NCBI GenBank assembly: GCA_031546815.1
Contig: JAVBJV010000006.1
Location: 69,129 to 133,128, forward strand
From: JAVBJV01 sp031546815
GTDB taxonomy: Bacteria > Pseudomonadota > Alphaproteobacteria > Acetobacterales > Acetobacteraceae
Direction of reading: 5' to 3'
Length of the DNA stretch: 64,000 nt
Shown: positions 54,553 to 63,072 of the stretch, in pieces
Layout of the letters: each line of letters opens with the position of its first letter
Position numbering within the stretch: position 1 is the first letter of the stretch
Program-made: the position numbers and the translations under genes
Notes under the pieces: generated by a model
The model's input: only the letters and a program-made list of their open reading frames with translations
What the model was told of the DNA's origin: nothing
The model's database searches: none

Positions 54553-54753
54553 ATGCCCAAGATGAAGACGAAGTCCGCCGTCAAAAAGCGCTTCAAAATC
54601 ACCGCGACCGGCAAGGTCAAGGCCGGCGCCGCCGGCAAGCGTCACTGCCTGGGTAACCGCTCGCCCAAGTCCAAGCGCCAGAATCGTCGCACCAATGTGC
54701 TGACGCCGATGGACGGGATCACTGTGAAGCAGTGGGCCCCTTACGGGCTTTAA
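54553..54753 (+). CDS. rpmI: 50S ribosomal protein L35
   Basis: 66-residue basic protein of the large subunit. [47 protein letters not shown] lies 6 bases upstream. infC, usually upstream, is absent here; the 157-bp gap to dapF must hold the promoter. Confidence 0.98.
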   Translation: MPKMKTKSAVKKRFKITATGKVKAGAAGKRHCLGNRSPKSKRQNRRTNVLTPMDGITVKQWAPYGL

Positions 54754-54770
54754 TAGAGAGGTAATTACCC

Positions 54771-55127
54771 ATGGCACGTGTAAAGCGGGGCGTTACCACA
54801 CACGCCCGTCACAAAAAAGTTCTCAAGCTCTCCAAGGGCTATCGCGGCAAGTCGTCCACCAACTATCGCATTGCGATGGAGCGGATGGAAAAGGCGCTGC
54901 GCTATGCGTATCGCGACCGTCGCGTCAAGAAGCGCGAATTCCGCGGTCTGTGGATCCAGCGCATCAACGCCGCCACGCGCGAGCATGGCCTGTCGTACAG
55001 CCAGTTCATCCATGGCCTGAAGAAGGCCGGGATCGAAATGGACCGCAAGGTGCTGTCGGCCATTGCGTTCGACGATCCGCAGGCATTCGGTGCCATCGTG
55101 AAGAAGGTGCAGGCCGCCCTGGCCTGA
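54771..55127 (+). CDS. rplT: 50S ribosomal protein L20
   Basis: 118-residue large-subunit assembly protein: [52 protein letters not shown] segment ([19 protein letters not shown]). 17 bp after rpmI, same operon. In some bacteria L20 represses its own operon by binding the mRNA; no such site was evaluated here. Confidence 0.98.
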   Translation: MARVKRGVTTHARHKKVLKLSKGYRGKSSTNYRIAMERMEKALRYAYRDRRVKKREFRGLWIQRINAATREHGLSYSQFIHGLKKAGIEMDRKVLSAIAFDDPQAFGAIVKKVQAALA

Positions 55128-55160
55128 TCCGCTTCCCGACCACGGAAGAAGTGATCTGAC

Positions 55161-55191
55161 AAAGGGCCGCCCGCGCTGTGGGCGGCCCTTT
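55161..55191 (+). terminator. Terminator/attenuator between rplT and pheS
   Basis: Perfect 12-bp stem AAAGGGCCGCCC / GGGCGGCCCTTT with a 7-nt loop and a T tail, 34 bases after rplT and 27 before pheS. Partial read-through or attenuation of pheST is possible. I see no Phe-rich leader peptide between it and rplT. Confidence 0.8.
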
Positions 55192-55217
55192 TCTATTCGA
55201 CGTGCTGGAGGACTCCC

Positions 55218-56285
55218 TTGGCCCAAGATCTCGACGCCCTGAAAACCGAAACCGACGCAGCCCTTGCCGCCGCAACCGATCTGCGCGCCTGGGATGCCGT
55301 GCGCGTTGCCACGCTGGGCAAGAACGGCACGCTGACCGCGATGCTGAAAGACCTGGGCAAGGCGACGCCCGAGGAACGCAAGGAACGCGGCGCGGCCCTG
55401 AACGCGCTGAAGACCGTGCTGAACGACGCGATCGAAGCGCGCAAGGCCGTGCTGGAAACGGCGGCGCTGGACGCGAAGCTCGCCACCGAACGCATGGACG
55501 TCACCCTGCCGCCGCGCCCCGAGGGCACCGGCTTCGTGCACCCGATCTCGCGCACCATGGAAGAAATGGCGGCGATCTTCGGCGCGATGGGATTCAAGAT
55601 CGCCGAAGGACCGGACGTGGAAGACGAATGGCGCAATTTCGGTGCGCTCAACATTCCCGCCCATCACCCGGCGCGCCAGGACATGGACACGTTCTACATG
55701 CCCGGTCTGCGCGACGATAAACGCCTGGTGTTGCGCACACATACGTCCCCGGTGCAGATCCGCACCATGGTGGGCGAGGAACCGCCGATCCGCATCATCG
55801 CCCCCGGCCGCACCTATCGCGCCGATCACGATGCCACGCATTCGCCGATGTTCCATCAGGTCGAGGGACTGGTGATCGACCGGGGCATCCATCTGGGCCA
55901 TCTGAAGGGCTGCCTGATCGATTTCCTGCGCAGCTTCTTTGGTATCTCGAACCTGCCGGTGCGGTTCCGCTCCAGCTACTTCCCATTCACCGAACCGTCG
56001 ATGGAAGTCGATATCGGCTGGAACCGCAAAACCGGCGAACTGGGCGGTGGCGGCGACTGGCTGGAGATCCTCGGCAGCGGCATGGTGCATCCGCGCGTAC
56101 TGGCCAATTGCGGGCTGGATGCGCGCGAATGGCAGGGCTTTGCCTTCGGCATGGGGATCGAGCGCGTGACGATGCTGAAGCACGGCATTCCCGATCTGCG
56201 CACCTTCTACGAGAGCGATATTCGCTGGTTACGCCATTACGGTTTCAATTCACTGGCTCCGGCCATGCTGCACGAGGGGGTGTGA
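55218..56285 (+). CDS. pheS: Phenylalanine-tRNA ligase alpha subunit
   Basis: Catalytic subunit charging tRNA-Phe. 355 residues from a TTG start at 55218, with GGAGG six bases upstream; no ATG occurs until about residue 36, within the N-terminal coiled coil. Class II motifs: [38 protein letters not shown] (motif 2), [16 protein letters not shown] and [21 protein letters not shown] (motif 3). pheT begins 4 bp after the stop. Confidence 0.97.
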   Translation: MAQDLDALKTETDAALAAATDLRAWDAVRVATLGKNGTLTAMLKDLGKATPEERKERGAALNALKTVLNDAIEARKAVLETAALDAKLATERMDVTLPPRPEGTGFVHPISRTMEEMAAIFGAMGFKIAEGPDVEDEWRNFGALNIPAHHPARQDMDTFYMPGLRDDKRLVLRTHTSPVQIRTMVGEEPPIRIIAPGRTYRADHDATHSPMFHQVEGLVIDRGIHLGHLKGCLIDFLRSFFGISNLPVRFRSSYFPFTEPSMEVDIGWNRKTGELGGGGDWLEILGSGMVHPRVLANCGLDAREWQGFAFGMGIERVTMLKHGIPDLRTFYESDIRWLRHYGFNSLAPAMLHEGV

Positions 56286-56289
56286 GACC

Positions 56290-58755
56290 ATGAAGTTCAC
56301 CCTGTCCTGGCTGAAGACCCATCTGGAAACGGATGCCGATCTCGCCACCATTGAACGCACGCTTTCCAACATCGGGCTGGAAGTGGAAGCCATCGAAGAC
56401 CGCGGCGCGGCGCTGGCACCATTCGCCATCGCGCATGTGGTGGAAGCCGTGCAGCACCCGAACGCCGACCGCCTGCGTGCGTGTAAGGTCGATCCGGGTG
56501 ACGGCAATCTGGTCTCGGTCGTCTGCGGTGCACCGAATGCGCGCACCGGCATGAAGGCGGTGTTTGCCCCCGCAGGCGCGTTTGTGCCCGGCACCGGCAT
56601 CACGCTGAAAGTGGGCGAGATCCGTGGCGTGGCAAGCGCCGGGATGCTCGTCTCGATGCGCGAGCTTGGCCTTGGCGAAGATCACGAAGGCATTATCGAT
56701 CTGCCGCCCGATGCACCGCTCGGTATGAATTATGCCAAGTGGGCCGGGCTGGACGATCCGGTGATCGAAATCTCCGTCACACCAAACCGTGGCGACGCGC
56801 TGTCCGTGCGCGGCATCGCGCGCGATCTGGCGGCAGCCGGGCTGGGCGCACTGAAGCCCCTGCCCGCGCCGGCGATCAAGGAGGCGTTCCCGTCCAGCAT
56901 CGTCTGGAAAGTGGAAGATGCTATCGCGTGCCCGTATGTGATCGGGCGCACGGTGCGTGGGGTGAAGAACACGCCCTCGCCGCGCTGGTTGCAGGAACGG
57001 TTGCTGGCGGTCGGTCTTCGTCCGATCAACGCGCTGGTCGATATCACCAACCTGTTCACCCACGATCTGGGCCGCGCCTCGCACGTGTTCGACGTAAACA
57101 AGGTGCAGGGCAACACGCTGACCATGCGCCCCGGCACCGGCACAGAATTCGCCGCGCTGAACGGTAAGAGCTACGCCCCCGGCGCGGATGATCTGGTGAT
57201 CACCGATGCACGGAGTGCCGATAGTATCGCGGGCATCATCGGCGGTGAACGCACAAGCTGCGACGAGAACACCACCGATGTGTTCATCGAAATCGGCCTG
57301 TTCGACCCGATCCGCATGGCCACCACCGGTCGCCGTCACGGCATCCACACCGACGCCCGCGCGCGCTTCGAACGCGGCATCGATGTAGCGATGATGGCAC
57401 CGGGTCTGGATGCGATCACCGCGATGATCATCGATCTGTGCGGCGGTGAAGCGTCCACTGTCGTCAGTGCAGGCGCACTGCCCGACATGGCGCGCGATGC
57501 CACGCTGCGGTTCGAACGCATCGCCGGACTGGGTGGCGCAACCATCGCTGCGGATGACGCAGTGAACGTGCTGAACCGCCTGGGCTTCGCGACCAAAGCG
57601 CGCACGGCCGACAGCGTGACCGTCGCGGTTCCCTCGTGGCGTAACGATGTGGCCGCGCCGATCCTGCTCGATCTGGACCCGACGCTGCCCGCCGAACGCG
57701 CCACCAAGGCTCGCGAAGGCTGTGCCGCCGTGGAAGCGGAATGCGACCTGCTGGAAGAAGTGCTGCGTATCCATGGGTTGGACCAGATCGAACCGGTCTC
57801 CCTCCCCCGCGCAGGCGCTGTCCCGGCAGCCACGCTGAATGCCCGTCAGGCACGCACGGCACTGGCGCGTCGCACACTCGCGGCACGTGGGTTTGCGGAA
57901 TGCGTGACCTTCTCGTTCACCGAGAAATCGCGCGCCGCACTGTTCGGCAATACACCCGATGCACTGACACTCGCCAACCCGATCGCGGCAGATCTGGACC
58001 AGCTGCGGCCCACCCCGCTCGCCACGCTGGCGCAGGCGGCGTCGCGCAATGCCGCACGCGGTTACACGCATGTGGCGCTGGCCGAAGTTGGCCCCGCATG
58101 GATCGACGCATCGGCCACCGGGCAGATATTGGTCGCGGCAGGTCTGCGCACCGGCATTACCCCGCGTTCGTGGATTGCCCCCGCGCGCGGTGTGGACGCC
58201 ATGGACGTGAAAGCCGATGTGTGGGCGATGCTCGCCGCGCTGGGCGTGCCAATGGAATCGTTGACCGTCACCACCGATGCGCCAGGCTTCTATCACCCGG
58301 GCCGTTCGGGCGTGGTGCGCCAGGGGCCGAAAACCATCGTCGCCACGTTCGGGGAACTGCATCCGCGGGTGCTGGAAGCGCTCGACCTGCCGCAGGCCGC
58401 CGCGTTTGAAGTGTATCTGGACGTCATCGCCGATCCGAAGCGGAAGAAAAAGACCGCCCCCGATCTGCCCGCCTTCCAGCCGCTGAAGCGTGACTTCGCC
58501 TTCGTCGTCGAACGCGACATCACCGCCGAAGCCATTCTGCGCGCTGCCAAGGGTGCCGAACGCAACCTGATCGCCAACGTATCGCTGTTCGACCTGTACG
58601 AAGGCGACAAGATCGAGGCGGGCAAGAAGTCGATCGCCATCGAAGTCACCCTGCAACCCCGCGACCACACCCTGACCGACCCCGAGATCGAAGCGGTCTG
58701 CACCAAGGTGATCGCGGCCGTCGCGAAGAGCACGGGCGCTGCGCTGCGCGGGTGA
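56290..58755 (+). CDS. pheT: Phenylalanine-tRNA ligase beta subunit
   Basis: 821-residue editing and tRNA-binding subunit. N-terminal tRNA-binding (EMAP-like) domain about 40-150 (VSVVCGAPNARTGMKAVFAPAG), B3/B4 editing domain (PRWLQERLLAVGLRPINALVDITNL), B5 domain, core, and C-terminal FDX-ACB (FQPLKRDFAFVVERDITAEAI, LRG end). Length normal. Works as alpha2-beta2 with PheS. Confidence 0.97.
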   Translation: MKFTLSWLKTHLETDADLATIERTLSNIGLEVEAIEDRGAALAPFAIAHVVEAVQHPNADRLRACKVDPGDGNLVSVVCGAPNARTGMKAVFAPAGAFVPGTGITLKVGEIRGVASAGMLVSMRELGLGEDHEGIIDLPPDAPLGMNYAKWAGLDDPVIEISVTPNRGDALSVRGIARDLAAAGLGALKPLPAPAIKEAFPSSIVWKVEDAIACPYVIGRTVRGVKNTPSPRWLQERLLAVGLRPINALVDITNLFTHDLGRASHVFDVNKVQGNTLTMRPGTGTEFAALNGKSYAPGADDLVITDARSADSIAGIIGGERTSCDENTTDVFIEIGLFDPIRMATTGRRHGIHTDARARFERGIDVAMMAPGLDAITAMIIDLCGGEASTVVSAGALPDMARDATLRFERIAGLGGATIAADDAVNVLNRLGFATKARTADSVTVAVPSWRNDVAAPILLDLDPTLPAERATKAREGCAAVEAECDLLEEVLRIHGLDQIEPVSLPRAGAVPAATLNARQARTALARRTLAARGFAECVTFSFTEKSRAALFGNTPDALTLANPIAADLDQLRPTPLATLAQAASRNAARGYTHVALAEVGPAWIDASATGQILVAAGLRTGITPRSWIAPARGVDAMDVKADVWAMLAALGVPMESLTVTTDAPGFYHPGRSGVVRQGPKTIVATFGELHPRVLEALDLPQAAAFEVYLDVIADPKRKKKTAPDLPAFQPLKRDFAFVVERDITAEAILRAAKGAERNLIANVSLFDLYEGDKIEAGKKSIAIEVTLQPRDHTLTDPEIEAVCTKVIAAVAKSTGAALRG

Positions 58756-58758
58756 GAC

Positions 58759-58777
58759 GTGGGGACGCTGTCCCCAC
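58759..58777 (+). terminator. Hairpin after pheT
   Basis: Perfect 7-bp stem GTGGGGA / TCCCCAC with loop CGCTG, 4 bases past the pheT stop. It lies just before a much larger hairpin. Confidence 0.5.
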
Positions 58778-58803
58778 CCCCCTGCCGGGGATACCTTTTA
58801 GAG

Positions 58804-58850
58804 TCCGGATATGAAAATGGGGGCCAAACGCCCCCGTTTTCATATCCGGA
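58804..58850. terminator. Very long bidirectional hairpin between pheT and ypfJ
   Basis: Stem of 21 pairs (58804-58824 with 58830-58850), all Watson-Crick except one G-T wobble, loop CAAAC. It contains an A4 run on one arm and T4 on the other. It lies in the gap between convergent pheT and the YpfJ gene, so it can end transcription from both sides. Confidence 0.75.
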
Positions 58851-58919
58851 TTTCCTTAAGTAAACCGCAGGTCCAGGAGGCCGTAGCCTCCTGGCGGGTG
58901 CAGGGCAGCGCCCTGCGTC

Positions 58920-59825
58920 TTACGGGTTCTGCGTCGCGAACGTGTCGCACGCATCGATGCGCCCCTGTTCCAGGCCGCGGCGGAACCAGCCGACGCGCTG
59001 GGCGGAGCTGCCGTGGGTGAAGCTTTCGGGTTGCACATAGCCTTGCTGCTGGCGCTGGATGTGGTCGTCGCCGACGGCGGCTGCGGCTTGCAGGCCTTCT
59101 TCCAGATCGCCGGCTTCCAGCACGCGCTGGCGGATACGGTTGGCCCAGATGCCAGCCAGACAGTCGGCCTGCAGCTCGACCCGCACGCCGAGGCGGTTGG
59201 CGTCGGTTTCGCTCGCACGCTGACGCATGGCGTCGACGCGGGGCAGCACGCCCATCAGGTTCTGCACGTGATGCCCGACTTCATGCGCGAGGACATAGGC
59301 GGCGGCAAAGTCGCCCTTCGCGCCGAGACTGCCGAGCAGCTGGTCCATAAAGGTCAGATCGATATAGATCCGGTGATCGGCCGGGCAATAGAACGGGCCG
59401 GTCTGCGCCTGCGCATAGCCGCAGCCCGAACGGGTCGCGCCCGAGAACAGCACCAGCAACGGCTTTTCATACGTGCGGCCCGAGCGTTGGAATTCTTCCG
59501 TCCAGACGCGTTCGGTCTCGCCCAGCACCTGCGCGATGAAGCGGCGCGCGGCGTCGCTCTGTCCGGCGCGTTGCGGGGCCAATACCTGTTCCTGCGGCAT
59601 GTAGGATTGCTGCGTGCTGCCACCGCCCAGAAACGCGGACGGGTCGAAGCCCAGGAACAGCCCGATCAGGATGATGGCAATCGTGCCGAGACCACCGCCG
59701 ACGGCAAAGCGCGGACCGCCTCCACCACCGGGAAAGCCGCCGCGTCCCGGAAAACGAAAACCACCACCGCCACCTTGGCTGCGGCGATCTTCAACGTTCT
59801 GACTCTCGGGGCCATCCAGGCGCAT
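58920..59825 (-). CDS. YpfJ/KPN_02809 family zinc metallopeptidase
   Basis: 301-residue membrane-anchored neutral zinc metallopeptidase-like protein. Glycine-rich N-terminus (RSQGGGGGFRFPGRGGFPGG), one membrane segment (LGTIAIILIGLFLGF), then the domain with FSGATRSGCGYAQAQTGPFYCPAD and the zinc motif AYVLAHEVGHHVQNLMG (HExxH), ELQADCLAGIWA, and GDDHIQRQQQGYVQPESFTHG. Start ATG 59825. Natural substrate unknown. Confidence 0.93.
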   Translation of the reverse strand: MRLDGPESQNVEDRRSQGGGGGFRFPGRGGFPGGGGGPRFAVGGGLGTIAIILIGLFLGFDPSAFLGGGSTQQSYMPQEQVLAPQRAGQSDAARRFIAQVLGETERVWTEEFQRSGRTYEKPLLVLFSGATRSGCGYAQAQTGPFYCPADHRIYIDLTFMDQLLGSLGAKGDFAAAYVLAHEVGHHVQNLMGVLPRVDAMRQRASETDANRLGVRVELQADCLAGIWANRIRQRVLEAGDLEEGLQAAAAVGDDHIQRQQQGYVQPESFTHGSSAQRVGWFRRGLEQGRIDACDTFATQNP

Positions 59826-59908
59826 CGGTATCAATCCTCGGTTGCGAAGGCGAAACACGCCTTCCTCATCCGCGTGGTATCACAATTCAGCGCCGGATGT
59901 CTGCTTTT

Positions 59909-60871
59909 TCAGCTTTGCAGGATCGCCTCGACAATGGTCTGCACGTCGAGCGCTTCCTGCAATGTTGCCAGATGATGCAGCTCGCCCTCGGTCATGCGGA
60001 CGACGCCATTCAACTGACGCTTGAGCGTCAGCGGGCGCATGCGTTCATTGGGGATCGCGCCCAGATCGGGCTGCCAGGTGCCGTTGGGCAGCAGATATTC
60101 AGCGCGGGTCCAGTCGACCAGACGCACCGCGCCTTTCATGCCGCGCAATTCCCACAGATTGGTGTCGTCCTGGTCCGTTGTGCCGATCGATCCGGTCAGC
60201 GTGACGTTGACGTTCCCTGCCGTCAGCGTGGCGTGGATGGAACGTTCGCTTTTGTCGTCGGTGGGCCAGGTGACGTTGGCGGAATGCAGCACCAACTTGC
60301 CCAGCATGCGCCGCGACAGGAACAGGAAGTGCGAGACAACCTCGCGCGTGAAACCGCCCTCGGCCCGGCCGTCGAGCCAGCCGGCGGCGTCGTGCTGCCA
60401 GCCGCGCGGCCAGCGGGCGAAGGCGACGTTGATGGTCAGTTCCTGCGGCGTGCCGATCACCGCTTCAGCGATCCAGCGGCGCAGACGTTCGACGGCGTAG
60501 GACGACGCGAACGGGAAATTCACCGCGGCGCGTGCGGTGCGATTCGCGGTCACGAAATCGCGGGCGGCGTTGCTGTCGGTCGCCAGCGGCTTTTCGCACA
60601 GCACGGACTTGCCCGCGGCCAGCGCGGCGCCGGCATGTTGCAGATGTGTGTTGGGGGGCGAGGCGATATACACGCAATCCGCACCGGCGATCAGCGCTTC
60701 CAGATTGGTGCTGCGCGTCACATCGGGGAATTCTGCGGCAAGACGTTGCATGGCGGCATCGGACGGATCCCAGACACCGGAGATCTCCACCGTGTCTTCC
60801 GCCTGTTCCCGGGCGGCCCGCAACATGCGCTCGCCCATAATTCCGTAGCCAACGATCCCCAGCTTCAACAT
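59909..60871 (-). CDS. Gfo/Idh/MocA family oxidoreductase
   Basis: 320-residue NAD(P)-dependent oxidoreductase. Rossmann loop LGIVGYGIMGERMLRAA at the start, YIASPPNTHLQHAGAALAAG, CEKPLATDSNAARDF (EKP motif with catalytic Lys) and the C-terminal substrate domain. Substrate, usually a sugar or cyclitol, unknown. GGGACGG precedes ATG 60871; an upstream frame extension to 60910 is less likely. Stands alone on the strand between ypfJ and a small basic ORF. Confidence 0.88.
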   Translation of the reverse strand: MLKLGIVGYGIMGERMLRAAREQAEDTVEISGVWDPSDAAMQRLAAEFPDVTRSTNLEALIAGADCVYIASPPNTHLQHAGAALAAGKSVLCEKPLATDSNAARDFVTANRTARAAVNFPFASSYAVERLRRWIAEAVIGTPQELTINVAFARWPRGWQHDAAGWLDGRAEGGFTREVVSHFLFLSRRMLGKLVLHSANVTWPTDDKSERSIHATLTAGNVNVTLTGSIGTTDQDDTNLWELRGMKGAVRLVDWTRAEYLLPNGTWQPDLGAIPNERMRPLTLKRQLNGVVRMTEGELHHLATLQEALDVQTIVEAILQS

Positions 60872-60938
60872 GACCGTCCCTTTCGCAGTAACGCGGACGT
60901 CACAAAGCACGGGATGGCGCGGCTGGGAAGATGTCTTT

Positions 60939-61115
60939 TCAGACGGTCCGGTTCATGCCGCTGCCAAACAGGATTTCATTCAGGAACACAGCGCGCCGTT
61001 CCAGAATGACACTGCGGCTGATGCGTGCACGCCGGGTCTTGTTGCGCGATACCCGTACGACTTTGGGCGCGCTCTGAACCTTGCGGTGCTGGTCGATGGA
61101 AATGATGTCGGCCAT
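60939..61115 (-). CDS. Small basic protein of unknown function
   Basis: 58-residue protein from ATG 61115, preceded by a strong GGAGGA six bases upstream, which supports translation. Sequence MADIISIDQHRKVQSAPKVV then a run of Arg/Lys (RVSRNKTRRARISRSVILERR). No membrane segment or Cys. The good ribosome site argues for a real gene; function unknown. A longer in-frame start at 61169 has no such site. Confidence 0.6.
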   Translation of the reverse strand: MADIISIDQHRKVQSAPKVVRVSRNKTRRARISRSVILERRAVFLNEILFGSGMNRTV

Positions 61116-61295
61116 GCGTTTTCCTCCGTCTACAGACTCAAGCAATCCAGAATTTTCCATATCGAACAAGAACTATATCTTTTCATTCCTATGGAACCGT
61201 TACGCATGTGCATATGGTTGCCGTTGATCAGAAGGTCATCATCAATCAACACGTTCTAACGAACCCTTAAACGCACACCGACGCGTGCAAAGAAA

Positions 61296-61322
61296 AACCG
61301 CGCCCGGGGTGTGGGCGCGGTT
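61296..61322 (-). terminator. Intrinsic terminator of mtnP
   Basis: Perfect 10-bp stem AACCGCGCCC / GGGCGCGGTT with a 7-nt loop, about 40 bases past the mtnP stop. On the minus strand it is followed by TTTCTTTG. Confidence 0.7.
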
Positions 61323-61362
61323 CGCGGCAGATTCAAGGCGGGTTTATGGGCGTTGTTGGGCG

Positions 61363-62238
61363 TTATGTTTTCAGCATCCGTCCCGCAACCGCATCGAGCT
61401 TCGCAAGCAGGGCAGGATCACGCTTGTCGGGCGCTGTGATGATCGCGTGTTCAAGTGCGCGATCGCAGCCTTCGGGGCACAGATCACGCTTCTGGCCGAT
61501 GCGCGGCACAACATTGTTCACCAATGCGCGCGCTTTATCGGCGTTACCCAGCAGCACTTTCACAACCGCATCCACGGTGACGTGATCGTGATCGGGGTGC
61601 CAGCAATCGAAGTCCGTCACCATCGCCACCGTCGCATAACAAAGCTCGGCTTCGCGCGCGAGTTTTGCTTCGGGCATGTTGGTCATGCCGATCACGCTGG
61701 CGCCCCAGCTGCGATACAGTTCGCTCTCGGCCTTGGTCGAGAACTGCGGACCTTCCATCACCAGATATGTGCCGCCACGCGTGACATCCAGCCCGATCTC
61801 GCGCGCGGATAGCTCCAGCGCATCGCCAAGCCGCGCACACACCGGATGCGCGACCGACACATGCGCAACACAGCCCGATGTAAAGAACGTCTTGGCGCGC
61901 GCAAACGACCGATCGATGAACTGATCGACAATCACGAAATGCCCCGGCGGCAGATCCGCACGCAGCGATCCCACGGCGGAGAGCGACAGCACATCCGTCA
62001 CGCCGACGCGCTTTAACGCATCGATGTTGGCACGATAATTCAGTTCCGACGGAGACACAGAATGCCCGCGCCCATGACGGGGCAGGAACACGCATTGCAC
62101 GCCGTGCAAACGCCCGAACAGCAGTTCATCCGAAGGATCGCCCCAGGGGGTTTCCACACGCTTCCACTGCTTGTCTTCCAGCCCGTCGATGTCATACAGA
62201 CCCGACCCACCCAGAATACCAATCACGGGTTCGATCAT
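61363..62238 (-). CDS. mtnP: S-methyl-5'-thioadenosine phosphorylase
   Basis: Phosphorolysis of methylthioadenosine to adenine and methylthioribose 1-phosphate in methionine salvage. 291 residues. Family motifs: IGILGGSGLYDIDGLED, FLPRHGRGHSVSPSELNYRANI, LSAVGSLRADLPPGHFVI, TYLVMEGPQFSTKAESELYR (phosphate/purine site) and GMTNMPEAKLAREAELCYATV. Other mtn genes are not adjacent. Divergent-distance to the small ORF is 247 bp of AT-rich DNA with no other gene seen. Confidence 0.95.
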   Translation of the reverse strand: MIEPVIGILGGSGLYDIDGLEDKQWKRVETPWGDPSDELLFGRLHGVQCVFLPRHGRGHSVSPSELNYRANIDALKRVGVTDVLSLSAVGSLRADLPPGHFVIVDQFIDRSFARAKTFFTSGCVAHVSVAHPVCARLGDALELSAREIGLDVTRGGTYLVMEGPQFSTKAESELYRSWGASVIGMTNMPEAKLAREAELCYATVAMVTDFDCWHPDHDHVTVDAVVKVLLGNADKARALVNNVVPRIGQKRDLCPEGCDRALEHAIITAPDKRDPALLAKLDAVAGRMLKT

Positions 62239-62310
62239 CCCAGCATCCCCTCTCGAAAAGAGAATGGCCGCACGAAGCGGCCATTCATCAGACAGTCATG
62301 TCAACGCAGA

Positions 62311-63072
62311 TCAGTGGACGTTGGCCCACAGACGACGCTTCGCAGCATACGTCACGCAGGTCATCACCAACAGGAACAGGATGATCTTTAAGCCCATCGA
62401 CTTGCGGACTTCCAGTTCCGGTTCCGACGCCCAGGTCAGGAAGGCCGACACGTCGCGCGCCATTTGCGCTGTGGTGGCCTTGGTGCCATCGGTATAGGTG
62501 ATCTGTTCGTCGTTCAGCGGACGGCCCATGGCGATCTGGTTGCCCGGGAACGCCGTGTTGTAGTGCATCCCGTCGCTCAGCGTCACACCGGCCGGCGGTG
62601 TGTCGAGATAACCGGTCAGCAGCGAGTAGATGTAGTCGGCCCCACCCGCACGTGCCTTGGTGATCAGCGACATATCCGGCGGCAGCGCACCGTTATTGGC
62701 AGCGCGTGCAGCCTGGTCGTTCGGGAAGCGACGCGGGAAACGATCCGACGGACGCCCCGGACGCATGAACATTTCGCCGTCATCGTTCGGCCCGTCCTGC
62801 ACTTCGACAGAGGCGGCGATGGTCTTCACCTGTTCTTCCGTCAGCCCCAGCTCTTCGAGGTTACGGAACGCGATCAGGTGCATCGAGTGACACGACGAGC
62901 ACACTTCATGATAGACCTGATACCCGCGCTGCAGTTCCGCACGGTCATACGTGCCGAACAGCCCGCTGAACGACCAGGTCTGGTGTTCGATATGCGCCCC
63001 TTCCGAGGCCTTGGCCGCGAAGGGAGAGACGGCCATGGCGGCCATCAGGATATAAGCAGCAATGCGCATCAT
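62311..63072 (-). CDS. petC: Cytochrome c1 of the bc1 complex
   Basis: 253-residue periplasmic, membrane-anchored haem c subunit. Signal peptide [20 protein letters not shown], haem motif VCSSCH (CxxCH, about residue 57), [20 protein letters not shown], axial Met likely in [10 protein letters not shown], and a C-terminal membrane anchor ([20 protein letters not shown]). Start ATG 63072 overlaps the petB stop by 4 bp (ATGA). It takes electrons from the Rieske protein to cytochrome c. Confidence 0.96.
   Translation of the reverse strand: MMRIAAYILMAAMAVSPFAAKASEGAHIEHQTWSFSGLFGTYDRAELQRGYQVYHEVCSSCHSMHLIAFRNLEELGLTEEQVKTIAASVEVQDGPNDDGEMFMRPGRPSDRFPRRFPNDQAARAANNGALPPDMSLITKARAGGADYIYSLLTGYLDTPPAGVTLSDGMHYNTAFPGNQIAMGRPLNDEQITYTDGTKATTAQMARDVSAFLTWASEPELEVRKSMGLKIILFLLVMTCVTYAAKRRLWANVH

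Noticed and set aside
56245..58668. 807-codon minus-strand frame opposite pheT
   Set aside because: Antisense shadow of pheT with no recognisable motifs.
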